Positions 18,798 to 25,544 are shown, counted from the first letter of the stretch. The stretch: 63,694 nt of DNA from Paenalcaligenes niemegkensis (GCF_022230885.1 NZ_JAKGCT010000007.1:1-63694); one strand, 5' to 3'. A program made the numbers and translations. The notes: a model not told the origin generated them from the letters alone.

Positions 18798-18916
18798 CCA
18801 TCAATAGTTCCGACTGGGCTTGAACCAGTGCCGCAGGTGCACCTGCCCGGAATCTTCCTTTCCGGCTCCCCATACAAGGGGCGCTCTGACCAACTGAGCT
18901 ACAGCACTATTGATAG
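18798..18916 (-). ncRNA. tRNA-like element with extended acceptor stem
   Basis: On the minus strand ATAGTGCTG + TAGCTCAGTTGGTCAGAGC gives an acceptor strand and a perfect tRNA D-arm (18883-18899), and ACTGGTTCAAGCCCAGT (18813-18829) gives a 5-bp T-stem with a TTCAAGC loop, followed by CGGAACT as the 3' acceptor strand. The acceptor helix is extended outward by about seven more pairs (ATCAATAGT with ACTATTGAT). The region between D- and T-arms has three hairpins (CCCC/GGGG, CCGGAA/TTCCGG, GCAGG/CCTGC) instead of one anticodon arm. No CCA and no credible anticodon. Confidence 0.6.
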
Positions 18917-19115
18917 CCCTCGCTGCTTTCCCGAGGTGGTCATGGCGTTTGCGGGTTATAGAGCGCGTCCACTTCTCTACCTACCAATTACGATCAGCGG
19001 GGTGATAGGCCTCCCGCGAAAGCCCGACACTTGCGCGGTCGGGTTACGCGATGGTGTATGACGTTTGAAATCCTTTTGAATGATTGATATGCAATCGCAG
19101 AAAGTCGGTACTCAC

Positions 19116-19239
19116 CATCATTAGAGCGGACTGGGCTTGATACCAGCTGGCCTACCACTCCCGAAGGTGGCGCTTCCCCGACAGCGTTTTATGCTTCACG
19201 TTGTCGTACGTGTCCATCCACGCCGCCGCTCTAATGATG
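19116..19239 (-). ncRNA. Second tRNA-like element, 14-bp perfect closing repeat
   Basis: CATCATTAGAGCGG (19116-19129) and CCGCTCTAATGATG (19226-19239) are perfect inverted repeats enclosing 96 nt. On the minus strand the arm nearest the 3' end is GCTGG-TATCAAGC-CCAGT, close to the T-arm of the element at 18798, and the arm nearest the 5' end is CGTG-GATGGA-CACG, like a D-arm. CGACA/TGTCG and CCAC/GTGG stems lie between. The two elements look related in plan, not in detail. Confidence 0.55.
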
Positions 19240-19366
19240 CCCCTGTACTGGCTCAAGGGTTGCCGATCAATATCGGTGCCGTTTCTGCTACCCAGATCGC
19301 CTCGCAGTAAGGTAGAAGATTCCGCTACTTCCCCTAGCGGCCCGTCTGGGCGGGTTAGATGGGGTT

Positions 19367-19747
19367 CTATTCGTTGTTGTGCTGGGGGATTAGATCAACA
19401 ATGGCGGCCTCCGCCTGCTCCGATGCATCCGCCCTGATGACCGCACAATCAGTCCAGTCGTGGCGCTGATTCTTTGGGTAAAGCGTGGCTCGAACCACCG
19501 CCGCGGCTGCCTCAAGGCCTGCCCGTACACCCTCGTCGTAAATGGCCAGCGCTTTGTCTGTGTCGCTGACCTCCAAGGCTTTGGCGGCTGCGTAGGCCTC
19601 GGCTTGGTCGGTGGTGATGAGTTGATCCATCGGCCCAAGGCTATCCAAGTGGGGAAGATCGCGCGGCTCACGTGACCAAATGCGGATGTTGCCATTCTCT
19701 GCGAATATTGCGTAAGCCACCGGCTCCGGCATCGTTGCCTTGGTCAT
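19367..19747 (-). CDS. Phage accessory protein (VAYAIF...LITTDQAEAYA type)
   Basis: 126 residues. PVAYAIFAENGNIRIWS and LITTDQAEAYAAAKAL are hallmarks of a widespread group of small phage accessory proteins in leftward operons. The ATG overlaps the stop of the upstream gene. It is followed by the 960-nt non-coding block. Function unknown. Confidence 0.65.
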   Translation of the reverse strand: MTKATMPEPVAYAIFAENGNIRIWSREPRDLPHLDSLGPMDQLITTDQAEAYAAAKALEVSDTDKALAIYDEGVRAGLEAAAAVVRATLYPKNQRHDWTDCAVIRADASEQAEAAIVDLIPQHNNE

Positions 19748-19986
19748 AAATCCTCCGGCTGATCGTCTGTGCTGTAGGTGTAGGTGGCATGCGCAGACAC
19801 GGTATATTTCAGATCACAGGCGGGGCACTCTATCTCGTGATCCCCCTCTGAGTAGAGGCTCCACGCCTCGTGACCTTCAATATCATAGTCATCTCCGCAG
19901 TGCGGGCACTTCGGAATTAGGTTTCCCCAAAACTCCATCTCTTCGCTGGAAGCCGACAGAGCAGCTAGTCTTGTTGCCTTGGTCAT
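19744..19986 (-). CDS. Small zinc-ribbon protein
   Basis: 80 residues with CPHC near 27-30 and CPAC near 54-57, a two-knuckle zinc ribbon separated by an acidic loop. Overlaps its neighbours by ATGA on both sides. Similar small zinc proteins are common in phage early operons; partner unknown. Confidence 0.65.
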   Translation of the reverse strand: MTKATRLAALSASSEEMEFWGNLIPKCPHCGDDYDIEGHEAWSLYSEGDHEIECPACDLKYTVSAHATYTYSTDDQPEDL

Positions 19987-20246
19987 GGCCTATTCCTTGA
20001 AATAAAAATACCTGCCCTCTTGACGGTGGCGTCGATTCCGGATCCGTCCACATATCCCGTCATACCGCGAAACATCAGCGTGTACTCGTGCAGCTCTTTC
20101 AGCAGCCGCAGCGCTTCCGTCAGTTCTACGTTGGCCTCATAGGCGGGCAGGCAAGTTTGGCATTTACCTATGCAGCGGGCAGCAACGAAACAGTCGCCGC
20201 TCGCTACTGTGCATGAGGGGTGCGGTATGAACGTTTCGGAGCTCAT
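19983..20246 (-). CDS. Small Cys-rich phage protein
   Basis: 87 residues with six Cys in the first 33, including CIGKCQTC, then a helical region (ELTEALRLLKELHEYTLMFR). Probably zinc-binding. Start and stop overlap neighbours. No family recognised. Confidence 0.6.
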   Translation of the reverse strand: MSSETFIPHPSCTVASGDCFVAARCIGKCQTCLPAYEANVELTEALRLLKELHEYTLMFRGMTGYVDGSGIDATVKRAGIFISRNRP

Positions 20247-20539
20247 GGCTGCTGCTCCATAGCTGCGTCGATTCTGGCGATCAAACCCAGTACGCGCTTG
20301 GCGCTCGTATCGGCGATTTCACGATTCTCGTCCTCATTCCAACAGGCTGCCGCTAAGGGCAGTTGCTGTCGAGCCTCGGCAAGCAGCTGCAGAAGCTCAG
20401 AGCGCTGGTTAAATAGATCCCAAGCGACGATTCGTACCAGCCGAGCCGTAGTGTCCTCTTCGCGATCGCCAGTTAACTCGAACATTGGGTAGTTGCTTGT
20501 TATCCAGGCGTCGAAGCTTTCTTCTGGGTTTTCTTCCAT
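20243..20539 (-). CDS. Small acidic phage protein
   Basis: 98 residues, acidic N-terminus (MEENPEESFDAWITSNYP) and a long helix (NQRSELLQLLAEARQQLPLA). TAGGAGA before the ATG is a good ribosome site. First of four overlapping genes (20539 to 19367). Function unknown. Confidence 0.6.
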   Translation of the reverse strand: MEENPEESFDAWITSNYPMFELTGDREEDTTARLVRIVAWDLFNQRSELLQLLAEARQQLPLAAACWNEDENREIADTSAKRVLGLIARIDAAMEQQP

Positions 20540-20560
20540 ACTGATCTCCTATTAATCACA

Positions 20561-20667
20561 GTTGAGTGCGCTCCCTCCCATAGAGCAGGGTTCCTACAAC
20601 AAACAAAAGGAGCTGAATCAATGCTATGCCTACAGCGCCGCTAACACGCTGCTGGAACGCACTCAAC
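20561..20667 (-). ncRNA. Stem-bounded structured element in the 20540-20731 gap
   Basis: GTTGAGTGCGCTCC (20561-20574) and GGAACGCACTCAAC (20654-20667) pair over 14 bp in RNA (one G:U) round a 79-nt interior. On the minus strand CAGCG/CGCTG (loop with GG) follows the 5' arm like a D-arm, and CCC-TGCTCTAT-G GG lies before the 3' arm. Same layout as the elements at 18798 and 19116. The whole 192-nt gap is non-coding; the 3' arm ends only 21 nt before the next start codon. Confidence 0.5.
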
Positions 20668-20731
20668 AATGGTGTCTGTACCCGCCCAGGCACGAGGCGG
20701 TTGAAGATAAGGCACCGTGAGGGGCGATGCG

Positions 20732-20989
20732 TTAATCAAGATCAGCACCCCAGTACTCGGCAGCTACTGGGTTAGTTGCCTCCAGCCTGTAAGGGTTGCG
20801 GCGCTGACATGCATCCGCAAGCTCTTGCGCTTCCTTCGCCCAGGCCGTGCCGTTTTCTTCTTGTGCTGCGTTCTGTAGGTGGTGAGTCGCTTGCCGCCAG
20901 TCGCCATCGGCAATTGCTCTATATGCGATCTGGCAGCGAGTTACCTGGGCATCTGGAGCACCCAGGAGTAGGTCGTATGCTGTTTTCAT
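20732..20989 (-). CDS. First gene of the leftward operon, small protein
   Basis: 85 residues from ATG 20989 (MKTAYDLLLGAPDAQVTRCQ). An upstream TTG would extend it into the structured leader and is rejected. Helical, TPR-like in feel (DGDWRQATHHLQNAAQEENG). A hairpin with GTAAGCA/TGCTTAC arms ends 17 nt before the ATG and could affect translation. Function unknown. Confidence 0.6.
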   Translation of the reverse strand: MKTAYDLLLGAPDAQVTRCQIAYRAIADGDWRQATHHLQNAAQEENGTAWAKEAQELADACQRRNPYRLEATNPVAAEYWGADLD

Positions 20990-21411
20990 ATTTTCTCGCT
21001 TCAGTAAGCACCACCATTGATGCTTACCAAAGCGGCCTCCGGAGAGGCCCTTATCGACCGTACTGTTCCGGCCTGTCATCACGTCTCTATGTAGCTTGCT
21101 GTTGGTCGCCAGCAGAGGCTGCAATCGGACTTACGCGATCCATAGTGAGTTACGCGTCAGGCGCTACCCTGATCCCTGAATTCTGATCGGCACTGCTCCC
21201 ACTCCTTGCGGGAATCCAATCGTGTCCAGTTCGCACCATGTCTTTTGCCCGGAACGCAGCTACGTTCCTGTCAGGAGGGTGTATGAGTCCTGGTGAGGCT
21301 TGGGCGTAATCGCCATTGCTCACTATTTATCTCAGCTCGTTGTTAAAGATCAATCGCTACTGACTCGTGCTGGCCTTGGGCCTAAGCGGTGTGGGTCGTT
21401 TGGTGTAGCGT
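20990..21411 (-). ncRNA. Long structured leader of the leftward operon
   Basis: About 420 nt from the predicted start of the leftward transcript (near 21411) to the first gene. On the minus strand it has GGAACG-TAGCTG-CGTTCC, GATTGG/CCGATC, ACGCG/CGCGT, GGCCTC-TCCG-GAGGCC (a UNCG-type tetraloop) and GTAAGCA/TGCTTAC just before the first ATG. Position matches the nutL or putL region of lambda and HK022. No N-like gene is seen. Confidence 0.5.
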
Positions 21412-21418
21412 TAGATCT

Positions 21419-21447
21419 ATTTAACTATGGTTCAGTTGGTTTGTCAA
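21419..21447 (-). promoter_or_regulatory. Leftward early promoter (PL-like)
   Basis: On the minus strand a consensus -35 TTGACA (21447-21442), a 17-nt spacer and a -10 TTAAAT (21424-21419). Three repressor operators overlap it. Transcription should start near 21411 and read to the leftward operon. Confidence 0.75.
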
Positions 21448-21477
21448 CTATAGTTCAATTGAATATGAACCTAAGTT
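21423..21477. promoter_or_regulatory. Left operator cluster, three sites
   Basis: AACTATGGTT (21423-21432), AACTATAGTT (21446-21455) and AACCTAAGTT (21468-21477), centred 23 and 22 bp apart, overlap the -10, the -35 and the region upstream. The same 10-mer recurs three times at the cI/cro control region, the lambda OL/OR arrangement. Confidence 0.75.
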
Positions 21478-21500
21478 CTCTGAGTAAGATCACCAGACGC

Positions 21501-21521
21501 AAAAAAGCCCACTTAGTGGGC
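21501..21521 (-). terminator. Terminator after the 91-residue gene
   Basis: On the minus strand GCCCAC-TAA-GTGGGC is followed by TTTTTT. It ends the transcript of the gene at 21545-21820 before the leftward promoter. Confidence 0.75.
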
Positions 21522-21544
21522 ATGATTATGGGAAAGCTTAGGGG

Positions 21545-21820
21545 TTAATTAGTTAAGCAAACGGGCTCGGATAGTGAGAGCCTAAAGTTAGTGTTGTGAG
21601 GGTAGAGGCCAGATACTCGGAAGTGCTTGTTAGAAATGAACCATATTTCATCTCTGTCGTTTGCGAGGATGAAGTATGCCTCTGAGGTTTCTGAGGGGCT
21701 ATAGAGACCTAATACACGATAAGCATTGTCTTGACTGAAGCCGCTTTGTAGCGGGTAGGGCTTAGGTCCATTATCCAGCTCTTGAACTCTAAGGAATAAA
21801 CCTGATTCAACAGTAATCAT
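21545..21820 (-). CDS. Hypothetical protein in the immunity region
   Basis: 91 residues (MITVESGLFLRVQELDNGPK...), beta-rich and soluble. It stands alone between its own terminator and an upstream gap, which suggests expression in the lysogen. No family recognised. Confidence 0.5.
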   Translation of the reverse strand: MITVESGLFLRVQELDNGPKPYPLQSGFSQDNAYRVLGLYSPSETSEAYFILANDRDEIWFISNKHFRVSGLYPHNTNFRLSLSEPVCLTN

Positions 21821-22142
21821 CCCAAATTCCTTATGATTTTTCAGCTAATTGAATAATAGCTCAGGCTCGCTCTTTACCTAGAGCTTTTACAAGTCGCATT
21901 ACTTAACAATATTAATGCTTTAGGAAGGAGGGAGTGCGGGACGAGTCAGAATAATGGGCGCATCGCAAGGTAGAGGAAAATAAACTGCCTCACGGGCGGT
22001 CAGGATGCGGTGATCGAGTAGGCAAGCAAGGGAGTGAAGCAGTTGGAACGGCCTATAATGGACTAGATATGCGACAGAAGCTTAAGCATATTTATGCTCC
22101 TGTGCGCGACGTGTTGCCTGTGGATTTAATAATGGAGATTTA
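21821..22142 (+). other. Promoter gap before DUF411 gene, with a leader micro-ORF
   Basis: 322 bp. A good -10 TATAAT lies at 22054-22059 on the plus strand (no clear -35). A 24-codon frame (ATG 22069, MRQKLKHIYAPVRDVLPVDL...) ends at 22143 with its TAA overlapping the next ATG (TAATG), so it could be a coupled leader peptide. The rest shows nothing definite. Confidence 0.4.
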
Positions 22143-22553
22143 ATGAAACGACTATTTGCGCTTTTAGCCCTATCTGGAGTTTTTGGTGCTGTAGCAGCTA
22201 GCTCTTTGACTGTTTATCAAGATCCGAATTGCGGGTGCTGCGAAGGATGGGCAGAGCACATGCGTGAATCTGGATTTGAAGTAAAAACTGTTAAAACAAA
22301 TCAAATCTGGGCTGTAAAGGAGCGGCTGGGAGTACCTGCAGAGCTGGGGTCTTGTCATACGGCTGTACTGGACGAAACAGGGCAGATAGTTGAAGGGCAC
22401 GTTCCTGCTTCTGTAGTAACGAAGCTCTTAAATAGTTCGAATACTAAGGGAGTTGCCGCTCCTGGAATGCCCTTAAATGCGCCTGGCATGGGAGAGCTGG
22501 ATGGCAACCTTGTAACGGTTGATTTTAAAGGTCGTCCGTTCTCTAGAGATTGA
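22143..22553 (+). CDS. DUF411 periplasmic metal-binding protein
   Basis: 136 residues: N-terminal signal peptide (MKRLFALLALSGVFGAVAAS), then YQDPNCGCCEGWAEHMRESG, the CGCC motif that defines DUF411, and CHTA later. Family members are found with copper-resistance genes and probably bind a soft metal in the periplasm. GGAG precedes the ATG. It sits beside the immunity genes as a self-standing cargo gene. Confidence 0.85.
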   Translation: MKRLFALLALSGVFGAVAASSLTVYQDPNCGCCEGWAEHMRESGFEVKTVKTNQIWAVKERLGVPAELGSCHTAVLDETGQIVEGHVPASVVTKLLNSSNTKGVAAPGMPLNAPGMGELDGNLVTVDFKGRPFSRD

Positions 22554-22662
22554 GCGTTCCTAGCCGGTCGAGAGGAGTACCATCCACAAAAAACCATCTC
22601 AAGGGTGGTTTGGGTGGGGTGGATGCACGGATGCTTATGAGCGTTGTGCAGGCTGCAGATGT

Positions 22663-22712
22663 AAAAAAGCCCCGTTAGGGCTTAGTGGAATTAAAAAACC
22701 CTCGGAAGAGGG
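22663..22712 (-). terminator. Tandem terminators of the 328-residue gene
   Basis: On the minus strand CCCTC-TTCC-GAGGG-TTTTTT (22712-22692) is followed by AGCCC-TAAC-GGGGCT-TTTTTT (22682-22663), both Rho-independent, just after the stop at 22757. Confidence 0.75.
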
Positions 22713-22756
22713 CTCACAATAAGAGGCGCCAATAAATAAAACGTGGGCTGGATTTT

Positions 22757-23743
22757 CTAGAAAAGACTAGGCTGCGGTTTGTGATCATCGACAGTAGAGG
22801 CTTCATCATATTCCTTGTTTTCTACATAAGACCTTACAACCTGAACGGAAGGATATTGATCACGTAAATTTAGTTTCTTGATGATTAAGTTTGTTGGCAC
22901 TAGCCTAGCCCCATCCGCAGGATCAGGCTTGTATAGCACCCCTACGTCGGCATATATGGTACCTGTCAATGCACTGGGCTCTATGTGCGGATACAACGTT
23001 GCTGGCAATCTTTTTTCAAGCCCTCCTGCCATAGCGGACCAGCCCTTGCTTCTATAATCTAAATCAGTAGCGCGAATGTCCAATAAAACATTTGTATAGT
23101 CAATCTCTTGTAGAGAGGAGATCTGGAGGATTTTGGATGGCATCTCCCCTATCGAGTTGGCCGTTAGGGTGATTGGCGCATCATCAGTGCCAAATTGAAT
23201 AGATGTTCCAGGAGCATTTTTTGCTGGAGCGATAAGATCCATATATGCTTGTTTTAGCTCTGGATTGGCTTGTATCGTTTTTTCTATTGTTTGAGCGAAA
23301 GCTTCCTCTGACAGACCGCTTATGTTAGCTCCAGCAACGACTACGACGCTATTGTTAGCCTCTATATGAGTGGTCGGTTGGCCCGTTTGAAATAGTGCTT
23401 TGTAGCCTACAAACAAAATAAATGCAGCGAAAACTATATCAATTAATCGCACGATTCGTGGGTGCTCCTGACCGAACTTATATATGAATTCATCTAGATC
23501 CTTATCTGTCTTAAATCTTAATCTGCTCCAAAAACGTATGTATTCACTTCCTGTTTCAACGCTTTCAAGTTTAACAGACAGGCCTTGTATGCTGGAGCTC
23601 AATAGCGATTGGAGTGCGTAAGGAAGCCCTTTTAGGGATTTATCAAGCCCCTGAAGGGATCGTATGATTTTTTTGAGTGGGACTGCTTCCACGCTATCGT
23701 AGTAGATCTCGTGGGGCATTTCCAGATCATAGTAAGCAGTCAT
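22757..23743 (-). CDS. Single-pass membrane protein of the immunity region
   Basis: 328 residues. A helical N-terminal part (about 20-95), one membrane helix at about 101-116 (DIVFAAFILFVGYKALF), then a soluble, probably extracytoplasmic C-terminal domain. It lies beside the repressor with its own terminators, so it is likely expressed in the lysogen; such position fits superinfection exclusion or defence genes, but no motif supports a specific role. Confidence 0.6.
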   Translation of the reverse strand: MTAYYDLEMPHEIYYDSVEAVPLKKIIRSLQGLDKSLKGLPYALQSLLSSSIQGLSVKLESVETGSEYIRFWSRLRFKTDKDLDEFIYKFGQEHPRIVRLIDIVFAAFILFVGYKALFQTGQPTTHIEANNSVVVVAGANISGLSEEAFAQTIEKTIQANPELKQAYMDLIAPAKNAPGTSIQFGTDDAPITLTANSIGEMPSKILQISSLQEIDYTNVLLDIRATDLDYRSKGWSAMAGGLEKRLPATLYPHIEPSALTGTIYADVGVLYKPDPADGARLVPTNLIIKKLNLRDQYPSVQVVRSYVENKEYDEASTVDDHKPQPSLF

Positions 23744-23808
23744 AGATTCGCGTTAGTTGGTGTTGTTGTGACGGATTGGATTAGCAGTCCTAACAGTTCG
23801 TCTGGTAG

Positions 23809-23949
23809 TTAATGACAATGCCTAGTGCCATTCTTGTTGTCGTTATGACATCCGTTTTTATCCGTCCGGCCACTATGGGCAGATACGTCGGCGGTCACGG
23901 CACTGAGCGAAATCAGGGTGAGGGCGAGTACTGCGAATATCTTTGTCAT
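23809..23949 (-). CDS. Small secreted YHYH-type protein
   Basis: 46 residues: signal peptide (MTKIFAVLALTLISLSAVTA) then AHSGRTDKNGCHND...GTRHCH, the short Cys/His motif of YHYH-domain proteins. Too short for many gene finders. Probably secreted; function unknown. Likely a lysogen-expressed cargo gene. Confidence 0.65.
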   Translation of the reverse strand: MTKIFAVLALTLISLSAVTADVSAHSGRTDKNGCHNDNKNGTRHCH

Positions 23950-24014
23950 GAAGTGCCTTTATTAATTAAAGAATAAAAAATAAACACTGCTACCTGAAAT
24001 CATCAATAAGAGCA

Positions 24015-24218
24015 TTAAGGCCAATCTGTGCCGCCCTGCGGTGGTTTGCACTGAATCAAGCGCTTAATGGTCATTTTCCAGCCTTTCCAAAAACCATGTT
24101 TTTCTACTGCCAGTAAGCAATATTCCGAGCAACTAGGCTCAAACCGACATGATTGCCTTACACGCTGTGGTGCTAGCTTTCTGTAGGCATTGACTATTAA
24201 CTTTGTCAGGCTAGGCAT
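24015..24218 (-). CDS. yidD: YidD-like membrane insertion efficiency factor
   Basis: 67 residues from ATG 24218. The signature is clear: CRFEPSCSEYCLLAVEKHG, KGW, IKRLIQCKPPQGGTD. Cellular YidD helps YidC insert membrane proteins and is normally encoded beside rnpA/yidC; here it is a prophage copy coupled to a DUF4177 gene. An upstream extension overlaps that gene and is rejected. Confidence 0.85.
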   Translation of the reverse strand: MPSLTKLIVNAYRKLAPQRVRQSCRFEPSCSEYCLLAVEKHGFWKGWKMTIKRLIQCKPPQGGTDWP

Positions 24219-24462
24219 CAGCCCGACGACGAAATGTAATGACGTGGTAATTACTAAACGTCTCTTTATGCCCAAACAGAGAAGCCAAGCATCCAGCTGT
24301 TGTCTTGACTCCAATGCTGTCTATTCGTTGAAACTCCCAGCCGTCTTCGGCATTTTTATTCACTACACTTTCTAAGTAATGGGCCGCTTCGCTGCCTTTA
24401 TGTTTCTTGGCCTGAACTTCAATGTTTGGTGGAATCTGTACCATCTTGTAGGTGTATGTCAT
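24211..24462 (-). CDS. DUF4177 family protein
   Basis: 83 residues: KMVQIPPNIEV, AAHYLESVVNKNAEDGWEFQ and VITFRRRA fit DUF4177, a short alpha-beta domain. It overlaps the yidD start by 8 nt, so the two are translated together; this pairing I have seen in other prophages. Function unknown. Confidence 0.75.
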   Translation of the reverse strand: MTYTYKMVQIPPNIEVQAKKHKGSEAAHYLESVVNKNAEDGWEFQRIDSIGVKTTAGCLASLFGHKETFSNYHVITFRRRADA

Positions 24463-24544
24463 TGCCGTTTCTTTACAAATAAATAAATAATAATAATTTT
24501 CGTTACTTCAAGCCTAAACAAAAGGGCCCGAAGGCCCCTGATGC

Positions 24545-25243
24545 TTACCCTTTTCTAAGCGTCCACCATGCAAGCACTTTGCCACATACGGTAATGGAGT
24601 CAGCGGCAGTGGCTAAATCAAATCTTTCTTCGTCGGGGAATTCGACAGTGTTTTCGCTTCTCAGTATCAGAATGCCATTTGATTGGATCATGGCCTTTTT
24701 GAGTAGAAGCAGTCCGCCCACGTCAATGACGTAGTACCCAGGCAGATCAATCCACCTATGCTCGACATCAACAAAAACAATGTCATGGTCCTGGATGGCT
24801 GGCATCATGCTTTGCCCAATACCAGTCAATAACTTCACTCGGCTTGTGCTTGTTGTTCCTACTTTTTGCTTAATAAAGCTATCAAGCACGTCCAGATGGT
24901 GCACAACCAGATCCCCATCGTGAGACCTTCCTGTGCCCATTGACGGTTGATAGGGCAGGTGCTCTAGGCGCGTGTAGCCCTCAGGAGGGCGGCTAGATAG
25001 TGCAGGCAATATTGCTTCGCCAGTCTTTCTTTCGCGGGGGCCAACCCCAAGAGCCAGCCAATCACCGCTCACATTTAATAGCTGTGCGGCCCTTGCGTTA
25101 TTAGCGGCATTAAAGGCGGAGGATTTTCCATCTATCACCTTTTTGACTGCTTGATAAGAGGCGTCGAGCGCGTCAGAAAGCTGCCGCACATCCATGCCAG
25201 CCTCTTTCATTGCCCAATCTAGACGATCTGAGTATTCAACCAT
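24545..25243 (-). CDS. CI-like repressor, S24/LexA-fold
   Basis: 232 residues. N-terminal helix-turn-helix (about 17-60, RQLSDALDASYQAVKKVIDG), C-terminal S24 peptidase-like domain with Ser145 in GIGQSMMPAI and Lys182 in LLLLKKAM. The catalytic pair suggests self-cleavage after DNA damage, although I see no obvious Ala-Gly cleavage site. A -10 TATATT (25256-25251) ends 7 nt before the ATG, so the message may be leaderless; an operator overlaps the start codon, allowing autorepression. Confidence 0.9.
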   Translation of the reverse strand: MVEYSDRLDWAMKEAGMDVRQLSDALDASYQAVKKVIDGKSSAFNAANNARAAQLLNVSGDWLALGVGPRERKTGEAILPALSSRPPEGYTRLEHLPYQPSMGTGRSHDGDLVVHHLDVLDSFIKQKVGTTSTSRVKLLTGIGQSMMPAIQDHDIVFVDVEHRWIDLPGYYVIDVGGLLLLKKAMIQSNGILILRSENTVEFPDEERFDLATAADSITVCGKVLAWWTLRKG

Positions 25244-25303
25244 AGTTGAGAATATAAGCTATCAGTCATGAACTATAGTTGCAATTAGAGATGAACTATA
25301 GTT
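25238..25303. promoter_or_regulatory. Right operator cluster, three sites
   Basis: AACCATAGTT (25238-25247, over the cI start codon), AACTATAGTT (25271-25280) and AACTATAGTT (25294-25303, over the cro -10). The first is the exact reverse complement of the left-cluster site AACTATGGTT. Together these are OR-like sites for CI and Cro. Confidence 0.75.
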
Positions 25304-25307
25304 AAAT
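25279..25307 (+). promoter_or_regulatory. Rightward early promoter (PR-like), leaderless cro
   Basis: TTGCAA (25279-25284), 17-nt spacer and TTAAAT (25302-25307), the same geometry and -10 as the leftward promoter. The predicted start falls at about 25313-25315, on the cro ATG at 25314, with no room for a ribosome site. Confidence 0.7.
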
Positions 25308-25313
25308 TGGCGT

Positions 25314-25544
25314 ATGAGAAAAGAATATGCAATTCAGCTGCTTGGAGGATCTGTCGCCTCAGCAGCCAAAGCACTAAACATTACCTATCAAGCCGTAAGT
25401 AAGTGGCCTGAGGTTTTGTCGCCTGCCGTTTCGGACAGGGTAGTCGCTGCCGTGGCGAAGTCAGACCCATTGGCTTGGCCTGAAAGCTGGAGACAGATTA
25501 GTAAGCAGCGACCGTATGAGACTGAGGAGACTATCCATGCGTAA
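25314..25544 (+). CDS. Cro-like repressor
   Basis: 76 residues. MRKEYAIQLLGGSVASAAKA then LNITYQAVSKWPEVLSP is the DicC/Cro helix-turn-helix pattern (family that acts as the second repressor). It diverges from cI across the operator cluster and is the first gene of the rightward operon. No ribosome site: probably leaderless. Confidence 0.85.
   Translation: MRKEYAIQLLGGSVASAAKALNITYQAVSKWPEVLSPAVSDRVVAAVAKSDPLAWPESWRQISKQRPYETEETIHA

Larger units (their letters stand above)
18407..19366 (-). ncRNA. 960-nt non-coding block, highly structured on the minus strand
   Basis: No minus-strand gene fits in this block although it is inside the leftward operon. On the transcribed strand it shows many strong stems: CCGCTA/TAGCGG, CCGAT/ATCGG, CCCGAC/GTCGGG, GCAGC-GGGA-GCTGC (a GNRA-type loop), TCCTGC/GCAGGA inside GATCACA/TGTGATC, CCCGG/CCGGG, and two elements closed by long inverted repeats with tRNA-like arms (18798-18916, 19116-19239). 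Size, ornate stems and tRNA likeness resemble the large phage RNAs GOLLD and ROOL, but I cannot show homology. Plus-strand frames here are shadows. Confidence 0.6.

Noticed and set aside
18806..18908. Functional tRNA gene
   Set aside because: No proper anticodon arm, extra hairpins between D- and T-arms, an overlong closing stem and no CCA; called tRNA-like instead.
18249..19437. Several plus-strand frames of 70-118 codons in the non-coding block
   Set aside because: Sequences are low-complexity and unlike proteins, have no ribosome sites, and lie opposite the operon direction; they reflect GC-rich structure.
18407..21411. Retron, diversity-generating or group II intron element
   Set aside because: No reverse transcriptase or intron-encoded protein exists in the window, so the structured RNAs cannot be assigned to these classes.
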